This document shows positions 34,123 to 45,823 of a stretch of DNA of 64,000 nucleotides, one piece after another; the first letter of the stretch is position 1, and each line of letters opens with the position of its first letter. A program made the position numbers and the translations under genes. The DNA comes from Anisakis pegreffii (taxonomy: Eukaryota; Nematoda; Chromadorea; Rhabditida; Anisakidae). Below the pieces are notes generated by a model. The model was not told where the DNA came from. It was given only the letters and a program-made list of their open reading frames with translations, and did no database searches. Location of the stretch: positions 57,093 to 121,092 of the forward strand of contig JAPYMA010000241.1 of the NCBI GenBank assembly GCA_035041965.1, in the 5' to 3' direction.

Positions 34123-35262
34123 CTCAACTTTTCAATATCTTCTGAATACTGATCAAAGCTCAGATATTGCTCGTTCCATAGATAATGACAAGATTATAAT
34201 CATCCACAGCATTTTACACGTATGTCTCATTAATGATACCAATACTCTTTTAGAGTTCAACAATTTTTCATTTCCGATAATTCTAAAGGAAAACTCTAAA
34301 GCCATTAATATTGGTAAATTGATCAGAAACTTAATCCCAAAACGTAACTAATAAATTGGAATAACATAATTTCATGTGATTCCAACTCAGCAAATCCAGC
34401 ATTCTACCGAACTGCAAAAGAATCGAAATAATTGTGACGATATCGACAGGGTATTGTTGTAATGGAATGAACTCAGACTGAGGCTGAAAACGCAAATCCA
34501 AGTCTATTTGTTCCTCCAATACCTCAGGTCCTGTACGCTTCAGACCCAGCACAACAGAACCATCTAGTTACTTAGCAAATACCTGAATCCCCGTATCTGC
34601 GACAACTAAAACCTAAGCCTAAATGTAATCCATCGCCTCTCTGTATTACCACCTCTGTATGGAGTTACAATAGCAGATTGAAGAAACGATCGCACAGTTG
34701 AGCGCACTTCTATTTGTCAATGTATTTATTTTGTGATGCGTTTTATATAATGTAATGATCGGTATTTGATGCGTGTTCTGAGTGAATGAATTCCATGAAT
34801 GAATAATAAATGAGGCAAAACGATCAACGCAAAAACGATCAATTCGAATCAAATTTATTTTCATGTGATTTCAACTCGTTTTTAATACATAACAACAACA
34901 GTAACATTTGATACGCTGCTCATTCATAATTCAACACTTTCTATTAAGTAGTTTCAGCTCCATATGAACACTTATCTGGACAAAACCAGATCAGAATTAC
35001 AGTCAGTGCCCTACAGTAGCATTTGTGATACAGGTGTGAAATTTGAATAGAATTCGATTATTGGATCAAGAATTGAATGGTTACATCTGATTGAATCACA
35101 CTTGAGCATAAAAGTACAAATTGAATATGATTGAAATACCTGACCAAAGTTATCTTTCTTATAGACTAATATAATGCTGAGAAGCAAATGCTTTTTAAAA
35201 GGGGAATGTCTGAAATACAGTAAACAGCGATCAAATAGAGTGAATGCGAACACAAAATGGAA
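34123..35262. other. Intergenic between collagen and moc-3
   Basis: No gene was recognised. Both flanking genes are on the minus strand, so this should hold the collagen promoter and the moc-3 3' UTR. Short open frames on both strands look like chance. Confidence 0.5.
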
Positions 35263-38200
35263 TCAATAGACTGGAAATGCTTGATCAATGAGTTGAGAAT
35301 ACTCTTGATAACCACCTTTCACATCAACAATTTGATCGCTCGAACAAACATCCTTGAATATATCACGTAACCGTTGAACTGCCAACTGCGAGTCGTTACC
35401 ACGACGACAAATTACGCATACTTAAATTACATTGTTCACATGATGAAGTCAATCGTTTGAATTCAATGAAAACAACGCTGTTCAAAATCGATTTGATTCA
35501 GACTTTATTGAAGACTTCTTTTTGGAACATGTAGATGATATTTACAGTTATATGATCACTATTCATACAAATGACCAACCATTTCTCATTAACATCAATA
35601 AGACACCACTGTCTAATTATTTTTTGTCATTATTATCTTTAAAATTTTTCTTTGTTATTATCATTATTAATTTGTTATTATTTTTCACTTATTCAACCTA
35701 CCCGCATGATGTCAGTGCGCTCCGCCTTTCACGCTGTATTATTGCTTGTACATATTTCTTACTCGGCAATAAAACTATCTATCTAATGACAAACTTACAT
35801 CGTCGTTTGCGTAGTTCGTCATCGTCAACACTCAACTGCTTCATCACATCAGAGGCATTCATCTTCTTGAGATCCGTATACGGAATATCTGAAAAATCAA
35901 ATAGCCACTAACATAAAATGCCAGGAATGAATGAACAGATAAATGACAATCAAAAAATGCATTAAGCACAAAAACAATTAAATTACTAATGGCATTTGGG
36001 AGGTGAGCAATTTGAAACTGATTCTTCGTGCGAACATCGATCAATAATGAAGCTTTACAATCATCATTTAGTTCATTTGCCGTTATCCGTTCTTCATTCA
36101 CCAAAACACTGATTCGTGGTGTCTTAATTCGTAGTGATTAGTATCATATCAATATCAGTACTGATTATTATGGAGTTGTCATTCATTCTTTCATCTTTAT
36201 ATTATATTATTTGTTACAAATATTAGTAGCTGAACATCTTGCAACAGCACTGAACTAATAACCCAAACAAGTCAATTCGGTCACTTTGCAACAATCGAAT
36301 AATCAACTGAACTGAACTAAAAAATGCCATTGAATATAAAGAATGGCTAAGCATATATTCTCAGTGACTTCTACCAAAACCAGTAGGAAAATGATGAAAA
36401 ATGAATCGGAGCTTGATATTTTTCCATCCATAATATAACAGCATCAGATCATATAAACTCGGAACAAATCAAATTAAAAACTGAAACCTTATCATCACAA
36501 GTCAACCCTCCACAAAAACGAGTGTAGTCAATCAGCTGCGTAACCGAAGGTGATTTGCCACAAACATCGCAATCGTCTCTTCGTGGACGCAGTTTAATAC
36601 TTCGAGTGTCACCTCTCAACCCATCGAATATAAATAAACGACCACTGAATGATGCTATAATAGAAGTGACACAATCCACAGTAAACACTTTGTTGAACAC
36701 ACGTAAAACAAACGTTTTAATTGAGCAGCTATCTTGATCGTTTCCAAAGCTTGCATATTACCAATAACACCAACAACTGGCCCGATCACTCCACTTTCTG
36801 AACAATTCGTCGATGCTTCACGAGGAGGCGGTTTTGGGAAGATACATCTGTAGCACGGACATTCCTTCAAATCACAAAAATTTTTAGACTTGATCCCTCG
36901 ACTAAATTATCAAAATGACGAAAGTTTTTACAAAAGAACGGCAAATAATCCCAGAAATATATTGTTAAGCATTTCAGTAGGATGTAAGTGAAAGTGTATA
37001 ATGCTACCGAACAATACAAATCAATGAATGAATGAACCTTCGAGTAATTATAAACAGTGAGTTGACCTTCCCATCGAAGTGCACTGCCCCATACCAATGG
37101 CTTATTCAACATCACACAAGCATCGTTTATCAGATACCTACAATTCATTGATTCCATCCAACAACATACTTCTTTGATGTACGATTAGTAAAGAAATACT
37201 GTACAAATGCATTTTAATCGAGGCTAAATGATGAAGCTTTTCGTGTGACGAAAGATTATTGCATGGGTGATATTAAGCCGAATAATTGCGAGGGAATACT
37301 CGGTATGCACATAACAATGAATCTCAAAATATGGCTTAGTTCGGATAAGATTACGAACCGTGTTGGTGCGTTGTCGGTGCAATCTGCTATAATATCGTAC
37401 TCCTTGAAGATATCCAATACATTTTCGCTAGTTACATTTACATTATAAACATCAATCCTTACGTTGGAATTCAACCTTAAACACTCATTTACTGCATGAT
37501 CAAATCAATATATTTTACCTGAAAATTCAAATTCAGTCTTCAATAAAACGTGATATTGTAATATGAGGATAATGCCTAGTGACTATCAGTATGATATAAT
37601 AATAACGTCCGTTGAAAAGGTACTAATACAAATTCGCTAGTAATTGATTGCACCGTAAAAGTGAAGAGAAAAGAATGACTTCAATAAAGTGTCGCGTAAT
37701 GAATAAACTTTCGGGGTGTTAATTTTCGATTCACAATGAGCAATCTGACGGTGCAAGTTATCTTCAGATACCGTATCCTTGTCCACTATACCAATACGAC
37801 CAATTCCTATAAGCAGTTCACTGAGCGGTCGTATCAAATAAGAATCCCTTGCCAAATCAGGCCACATTACAAAAGTAACCTGCCTGCTGCTGCAGTATAC
37901 AAACCAACTGGACATCCCAAACCACCTGCACCAACAATCAATAATGACGAATCACGAAGATTTTGCTGACCTTCAATTAGATTCGAAAATTAACCATCTG
38001 CATTTGTTATTTATTTACTTAATTTTTATTGCATGTAATAACCGTAGAAATTGAAATAATATGATCCGACACTATCTGACAACATAAAAAGACTACATTG
38101 ATGATATGATTCATTATTTCAAAATACTTTAATCAACTGCTTCAAATTTATCAGTGCACTGATAAAAGTTTACATCCACATTCTAAACGCTGTATAAATC

Positions 38201-38383
38201 AAACATTACTCCGGTGAATCTGTGTGAAAATTCAGGTAACGAATGATATCAAATCAAATAAAACAACAATCAAGAATCATCACTCAAAAACTCACCAACT
38301 ACGCCTATTTCCTCAACCAAAATTTGTCGACTGTAACGTCGTATTTCTTCAATTGATAGATCATGCGAACATGAGTACGACAT
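35263..38383 (-). CDS. moc-3: MOCS3/UBA4: adenylyltransferase and sulfurtransferase
   Basis: Activates the C-terminal Gly of MOCS2A (molybdenum cofactor synthesis) and of URM1 (tRNA thiolation), then supplies sulfur through its rhodanese domain. Ten exons: 38383-38296, 37970-37880, 37820-37680, 37475-37359, 37137-37038, 36864-36714, 36654-36488, 36122-35987, 35888-35799 and 35420-35263, all in phase; 412 aa. The E1-like half shows [10 protein letters not shown], the nucleotide loop [44 protein letters not shown], and [15 protein letters not shown]. Zinc is likely held by the CYRC and CDVC pairs, and TNCSES carries the conserved Cys of the E1 half. The C-terminal rhodanese domain ([20 protein letters not shown]) has the active-site loop CRRGNDS with its Cys intact. 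Both activities therefore look functional. The start was set at MSYSC by homology; the frame stays open upstream. Confidence 0.95.
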
Positions 38384-38640
38384 CGCTATTGATAGCAATT
38401 TAATTTGGAGATTCAACCAAAACTCTTCACCCGCACTTATTCGCACATGTTTTATGCCGTGCTTACAACGACTCTGGCAACAGTAGCCAAAAAGCAGTTT
38501 TGAGGCGACGCGGTTAGGCAGAGCACAGAGAAAAGGAGCTAATGCAAAGTGAATTAATTTTATCCGTGAGGTGCAGGAATTTGACATTTTTCAAGGCTGC
38601 ATCTGATTTGAACATATGCACGAGGTAAAAGTCTGAAGCG

Positions 38641-40978
38641 AATTCAATTCTCTGCAATGTGAGAAATTTTCAACAAAAATTAACATTTAGTTTTCGAAAT
38701 TATAACTCAAAATAAATCCTCATTATGGAAAACACTGTTGTTGCGAGCAGTCGAAGTGGAAAAAGTGTTGGAAAAGAACTTCCATCAGCCATACCAACTA
38801 GTCCACCGTTAAGAAAATTCATTTCTCCACAAACTCGCAGATTCTCAGCAAAAATAAACGTTTAATTTTGGAAATTGTAACTTAAAACGAATTATCACGA
38901 CAGTTCCGATATTTGTTTTAACTGTAAACGAAATTTCATCGGGTATCATCACCATCAGCCGTATCTAAGCCATGATTCATCGTTTTTTTGCACCACTGTC
39001 TACAGCGAACCAATAGCGAAACAAAATATTCAGAACAAACGCGCAGCTGATCCGCAACAAAAAACCAAATGATGGAATCGAATTGAGAAGAAATAAATGG
39101 AAATTGACATTTCAAATTCTTTGCAAGCGTAAATTGGTAACATTGATGCATCCAACCGGTAAGTATAGGGTTGCAGAATCCTCATCTGACCGAAGGGCAT
39201 CAAGAAATCAATGAAGCGATCTAATCGAGATGCCTGAGTTTGGTGTAATCGAATAAGTCCGGAACAAAACTGCTGACGTTCTGATGAACATAAGATGTAT
39301 CCTCAATATGGAAAATATTGCTGTTGCGAGAGATTGACACGGTGTACCGTAGCAAAGGGGAAGGAGAAATTTGGAGTCATGCTCAACGTGGTCTTCCCGG
39401 AAAGAATCGTGGTTTGAGAAAAAAGATATGTTGGGTATTCGGAAGATCATGGTAGATAACTTTGATGGCGGCTGTGGCTATCATGATTACACTATCATGG
39501 ATGACTGCAACCATATTACCGGCAGAGATATTCAAAATGAAGGTTCATGTTTGCAATGAACTGATTGTGTTAAATGTGGAACGTTATTGATTTCGATTAA
39601 CAGGAAATATTGAGGTTTCATGCAAACCCATTCCATTAAAATTGAGTGTCACCATTGCCCATTTAGAATGGTTTCGAGCAACTGGTTTGCTATGCGCACG
39701 AAGGCAAATTTTGAACGAGGTATTATTTATTAACATGTAGTATAAATATAATAATGCATGAAACAATGAATCTTTCATGCATGAGACCATCATCAGATTC
39801 GCTGTACTTTGTTTTCATGGTGCACCATTGCAACTTAGAATACTGTCAAAGTAGTGTTCATTTTGCCATCGAAGCGTTCGCAAAAGGCCGTACTAAACGT
39901 AAAACCCAGTACAGGCAACCGTAACGAGGAAGTTAGCCCCCGCATCGACCAACGAAGATTGATATCTTCGGACAACCCCATATGAAATCCAATGCAACTC
40001 ACTGATCCACCACAAATTTCCTAGTATTCCTAAAGCAACTTGCATCTCGTCATAGCCACACTTACGTAACCTCCCTCTCATCTAAATGTTCAAATGTCAC
40101 ATCCCTATGAGCACTACCACTTCAGATGGGGTCGTGAATCTATTTCTGTTACAAGCTGATACCTCTCACTCAGTTTTAGTTATTGATGTGGTTGTCATTC
40201 TTCCAGTAAGAAGAACTCCCTTGAACTCCCTTTCCTCGCTGAAAATTCTGATAAACATAAGTATTAGCTTTTTTAATGATAGAATCATGCCACTTTAAGT
40301 GCCCACATTTCTGGAGTGCAGTTAATGTGACGGTGTCATGCATGGGAACGTCACTCAATCTTTCACAACTTTATGTGATTCAAAATCAACAAATGGTTGG
40401 CGATTTATTTCCGAGTGGACACCAAACCAGTCTATCCATCATGGGTGAATGAAACTTAATCCAATAGATTCCATTTTGTTATGTTTACCATCACAATAGA
40501 TCCTATTTCATGTTATCTGCTGGTGTGGATCCATCTGTTTTCAACCAATTAGCTTAATGACACGTTACTGTTTAAATCTGAAGCGAAAAGTGTTGTGCTT
40601 CAGTTGTTACTGGGACAGTTCCTTATAGTTTCTGCTGAGAAGAAATGGGATAAGACAGATAGACGTAAGAAGAAGAGTGATGAAGCCATTGAACGAGCGA
40701 TTCCCTACAGAAAAGGAGTGGTAAGAATTTTTCAGTGATAGAATGTTTTTTTTAACGATTTCATGTATGGGTCAACGTATCATCACTGTGACCAACCCAA
40801 CTGCATATACCCTTTCCAATGGACTGATTGGCATTGGCCGATGGAATTTCTGTTGCCACACTTCCACTTCAACAGCAGTGTTTTCCATAATGAGATGGAT
40901 TCATGTTGAGTAACAATTTCGAAAACTAAGCGTTTACTTTTGTTGATAATTTCCCGCTTTGCATAGGATTGAATTTGG
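38641..40978. mobile_element. Element with about 165-bp imperfect terminal inverted repeats
   Basis: 38641-38808 and 40818-40978 align as inverted repeats over about 165 bases. Both contain TTAGTTTTCGAAATT, TATGGAAAACACTG and CCATC(A/G)GCC. Extra partial direct copies of the same sequence occur at about 38815-38890 and 39290-39330. The 2.3-kb interior has no recognisable transposase. The left end starts about 260 bp upstream of the moc-3 start codon. It could be a single transposon, or two insertions of one repeat in opposite orientation. Confidence 0.6.
40574..40720 (+). CDS. Candidate exon, Lys-rich, unknown
   Basis: I do not recognise this gene. The frame reads through LQLLLGQFLIVSAEKKWDK and continues RRKKKSDEAIERAIPYRKGV up to a consensus donor (GTG|GTAAGA). 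The composition is protein-like, and the stretch lies inside the inverted-repeat element at 38641-40978, so it may be a remnant of an element-encoded or captured gene. No partner exon was found. Confidence 0.25.
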
Positions 40979-43368
40979 GATCAGTTGCGGAGGTTGAGCT
41001 GTGCCCATTTCTCCTTTCCTTAAAGTGCTCGCCTTATTTCCACTTTCCTTAAATTCAGTCAGTTTAAGAGCATCTGCAAACTATTTTCTTCTCGTTCTCT
41101 CGCCTGTCAACGCGTTCGATAATGCTTTTTGGCTTCTGTTCCCCCAACCCTTATAATTACCACTTTGTTTCAGTCAATAAAGCATCATTAGACTGGTTGC
41201 ATCTAATCATAACCGAAAACGATTGCCTGTTTGATTTCCATTTACAACTTACATTGTTCCATCGCTCATTTGTGGAAATCAAAAAGTTCGTCTAAGAGAG
41301 TCGAAAGATGCCTCTCCTCCTTCTGATGCTTGCAAAATATCTCATGCACTCAAGAAAAATTAAGAGGGGCGATCCTGCCGTTTACGTCAACAAGAAAAGG
41401 ATGTAGTCTATAAAACACACAGAACATGCGTCAGTCAAAGCATGCATGAATACATTGCGATACAGCTACAGTCTGCATATTAACAATACCTAATTGTTGG
41501 TTCTGGATGTTGAGGGGGTTACGGGGATTGTTCCTACCAACTATAATAAAATCAACTTCGTTTGTTCCGGACCTAGCGATAAAAAGCAGTGTGACGGCTG
41601 TCTTTTATGAAATTAAATGCAGTTTGTAAACTGTTGGAGAACGTGAACATGCGAATTAATTGTAAGCATCGAACTTAAGTAATTAAGTGCTATCGATGGT
41701 GTTCTTACTGTGCTAGGTGGAGTAACCTGAAGTTTCAAAGGCTCACACTAATAGTAAGAAGGAAGAAGGTTAAGTGACGTCCAGTCCCACCAATTTATCA
41801 TCCCAGTTTCTATTGCTCTTGTGTGGTTGCGTTCACGAACTACCTCACTCAGTTTTTATTTGATAGAGAGGAAGGAGAGCATGTGCATTCAGATGCGATA
41901 TCTGAACACCGTCTAAGATCTCAAAATGAAGCCCGGCCCATGGCCGTCTAAGGAGAAATGGAGGATGTTCCTTTCGAAGTTACATGTTTTGTACGAAAGA
42001 AAAAACTGAGTAGAATTCAGAGACGACAGCCTATTCTTTGCCTATCACTAATTTTCAAACAATGACATACATTCAAGCTTATTCGGATTTACGCTCACAT
42101 GCATTATGTAAATGCTCTATTCATTGTTGTGTTGCTTTTCCTTTTCTATACTGTGCCAAATAACACTTTAAGAATTGTCTTTCCCAAACACTGTTTCCTT
42201 TCGAAGAGAACCTATCACCCTACTCGAGACTTACCATTTGTTTCTTTTTTGCCACATCGTCGTGTTTCTCGAAAGAATTTAATTCATTACTGTTTTACTA
42301 TGCTTAAGATATTTGTGACGATCCTACCTCAATAAATGATTACTCATTTCAGTTATACTTTGCTGTATGTGGTGTGGTAACACGTAGAAAAACATTTATA
42401 CAGTTGTCGCGCCACGCACCATCAATATTTCTTAATTCTAAATTCAAAAAAATCTCAAATTGTTAGTTTACATCCAGACAAAAGCTTCAAACTTCGGCCT
42501 GATCCTAGCCAGTGACGTCGAATTGTATTTGGGTGGTTCGTGCGGAGTCCTTACGCAGTTTGCGACTCTGTCTCACTCATAGAACGTCACAACCCATTCC
42601 TAGCAATCCTTGCCTTGATTATGCCTAGCGCGACAGCATCAAAAACACGATACTGAACAATCAGAGGATGTAAACGGTGATGAACGCACGAAATAATCAC
42701 ATGAACAACAACATGAAATAATCACGTCGACAAGAATAACAGCAACAGGACAATCAGACAAATATTCAAATAAACACGAGATTTCAGTGACCATATCCAA
42801 TTAAACAATCCAAAACAGGATAAAATGAACAAATTTTGAAAGAATTTCTTGGAAACGAAACGGAATCAAGCCAGCTGAAATCATTCACTTTCAACCTAAA
42901 ATTAGTTTGAGGTCAAGTCAAACTACTGTTAAGTGAAGCTTGACTCAGGTCTTCCCTCCGTCAACACAAGGCATGAAAGCAATGCCACGCAGGCCACCTT
43001 GCTTGAAATTTCTCAGGTTGTCACCTGCATGCTCGGATTATAAACTATGAAAATATTTCATGATACAAATTAGTAGATGCTAACAGTTCAGAAACACCTT
43101 CGTTAGAACTTATACCCCAGCGCATTCCACGCCTGAAAAGACCTTGTGCTAGCAACAAGAGAAATGTTTAAACACCATGCACAACTCTAACAGCAGTTAT
43201 CCGGCTCAATATAAGCTCTCGAAAATGATCGATTATTAACGAATACTACGGACCTAACGGACTATAAAATACCTAAACATTTGGTGGTTATTGAATATCT
43301 TAACTGAAGAACCCACAATGCCTCGCATCCCATTTCAACGGATTTCGTAAAGTTATACTTATCAGGTA
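40979..43368. other. Intergenic, repeat-flanked, no gene recognised
   Basis: No gene was supported. A 78-codon frame at 42099-42335 starts with a hydrophobic stretch but has no family resemblance or splice partner. The last 85 bases (43283-43368) are a diverged partial unit of the 486-bp repeat that follows. Confidence 0.45.
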
Positions 43369-45146
43369 CCTTACTAGCACTTATGACGGACAATAGCTGC
43401 ACTGGCATGGGAAATAAGGATGTCATCGTAGATGTGTACGAATGCCATCATGACACTAGCTAATAGATAAGCTTCGGCGAGTAACCACAAACACCTGAGA
43501 GATTTCTCCTCATAACGCATTTAATAACATTGGAACTTTATTCCAGCTGTTATTAGACAGCGTCACGAGGAAAACGTTTTTCGAGTCACCACTCAGCAAC
43601 TCGACTCTACAGATGAGTGGTCCAGGCGAACTTTCCAGACCTACCGCTAACTTCATGAGGCGATTCATACCCTAAGTTTGAGAAACTTATTTTTGTAGGG
43701 ACATTTTTCTTCCTTTCATATGCCAGTGTAGCTATTTAAAACAGAGACGCTGACTTTGAAGTTTCATGCTAATTAAATATCTGTCTGTTAACAAACTGGA
43801 GAACTCATAATGCTATTCCTCTCATTCGGATGGATTTACTATATTTATCAAGTACCTTACTAGCACTTATGACGGACAATAGCTGCACTGGCATGGGAAA
43901 TAAGGATGTCATCGTAGATGTGTACGAATGCCATCATGACACTAGCTAATAGATAAGCTTCGGCGAGTAACCACAAACACCTGAGAGATTTCTCCTCATA
44001 ACGCATTTAATAACATTGGAACTTTGTTCCAGCTGTTATTAGACAGCGTCACGAGGAAAACGTTTTTCGAGTCACCACTCAGCAACTCGACTCTACAGAT
44101 GAGTGGTCCAGGCGAACTTTCCAGACCTACCGCTAACTTCATGAGGCGATTCATACCCTAAGTTTGAGAAACTTATTTTTGTAGGGACATTTTTCTTCCT
44201 TTCATATGCCAGTGTAGCTATTTAAAACAGAGACGCTGACTTTGAAGTTTCATGCTAATTAAATATCTGTCTGTTAACAAACTGGAGAACTCATAATGCT
44301 ATTCCTCTCATTCGGATGGATTTACTATATTTATCAAGTACCTTACTAGCACTTATGACGGACAATAGTTGCACTGGCATGGGAAATAAGGATGTCATCG
44401 TAGATGTGTACGAATGCCATCATGACACTAGCTAATAGATAAGCTTCGGCGAGTAACCACAAACACCTGAGAGATTTCTCCTCATAACGCATTTAATAAC
44501 ATTGGAACTTTGTTCCAGCTGTTATTAGACAGCGTCACGAGGAAAACGTTTTTCGAGTCACCACTCAGCAACTCGACTCTACAGATGAGTGGTCCAGGCG
44601 AACTTTCCAGACCTACCGCTAACTTCATGAGGCGATTCATACCCTAAGTTTGAGAAACTTATTTTTGTAGGGACATTTTTCTTCCTTTCATATGCCAGTG
44701 TAGCTATTTAAAACAGAGACGCTGACTTTGAAGTTTCATGCTAATTAAATATCTGTCTGTTAACAAACTGGAGAACTCATAATGCTATTCCTCTCATTCG
44801 GATGGATTTACTATATTTATCAAGTACCTTACTAGCACTTATGACGGACAATAGCTGCACTGGCATGGGAAATAAGGATGTCATCGTAGATGTGTACGAA
44901 TGCCATCATGACACTAGCTAATAGATAAGCTTCGGCGAGTAACCACAAACACCTGAGAGATTTCTCCTCATAACGCATTTAATAACATTGGAACTTTATT
45001 CCAGCTGTTATTAGACAGCGTCACGAGGAAAACGTTTTTCGAGTCACCACTCAGCAACTCGACTCTACAGATGAATGGTCCAGGCGAACTTTCCAGACCT
45101 ACCGCTAACTTCATGAGGCGATTCATACCCTAAGTTTGAGAAACTC
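43369..45146. repeat. 486-bp tandem repeat array, about 3.7 copies
   Basis: Units start at 43369, 43855, 44341 and 44827, exactly 486 bases apart, and differ by only a few substitutions (for example AGCTGC/AGTTGC and TTTATT/TTTGTT). The last unit is cut short near 45146, and both flanks fade into diverged copies. Each complete unit has a minus-strand open frame of 52 codons; in the first it is 43668-43510, starting MNRLMKLAVGLESSPGPLIC. An inverted relative starts near 63859. The unit is far longer than a typical satellite monomer and may come from a transposable element. Confidence 0.95.
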
Positions 45147-45639
45147 AGTTTTATAGGGATATTATTTCTTCTTATAAGCCAGTGCAGCTATAATCAACAT
45201 CTGTTACAGTTCCTCCGGCAACAAATTAACTGAATATTCTCTGATGCGATCGATCATTTCCGAGAACTGTTTCTGAGCTGAGTTAACTAGGTTACTGCCG
45301 TCAGTTTGCGTATAGATAAATAAACACTGAAAGTCAGGATCTAATCTTGTCTAGGCAATCTCAAAAGATGCCAAAGCCGTTAAGCGCTAAGCCAACTCAT
45401 GTTAACTTGTGGTAAATTTCCAGTCATGTCGTTTCAAACTTTTGACTCAATGAGCTTAACATTGGTGAAGTCAGTTTTGCAAAGTTGTTTTTCAATTTTA
45501 GTAAGTGAAGGTTATGACAGCTACCTCAATACACCGCAGCAAATGTGCCAGTTTCTTGTCTACACTAGAGTCCAACATGCTTTCACGTAGTAGAGTCCAT
45601 ATTAGGGGGAACGATAAGGTGCTCAAAATGAAAAAAAAA
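45147..45639. other. Diverged repeat flank and unknown sequence
   Basis: The first 50 bases continue the 486-bp unit in diverged form; this part matches the inverted copy near the right edge of the window. The rest holds only a 63-codon frame (45399-45590) with no family resemblance. Confidence 0.4.
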
Positions 45640-45823
45640 TTTCAATTAGGTGGGATGGGCCATGTATAAATCCAGTCCAAGTCCCTAACTCTGGCTCCGG
45701 AGTTAAGCGGGTCATCACGTGCCGCATCCCTCCTTCGCCCTAGCCATATCCCTCATCAAAAATTTTACAATGCTGACAACAACAATTAATGTATAAAATA
45801 AATAAATAAATAAATAAATAATA
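45640..45823 (+). mobile_element. Probable 3' end of a non-LTR retrotransposon or SINE
   Basis: A comparatively GC-rich segment (GGATGGGCCATG..., CTCTGGCTCCGGAGTTAAGC...) runs into a tail of repeated AAAT/AATA units ending near 45823. Short tandem A-rich tails of this kind are typical 3' ends of RTE-type elements and their SINEs. No reverse transcriptase frame lies upstream, so this would be a 5'-truncated copy or a SINE. The assignment rests on tail structure alone. Confidence 0.5.
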
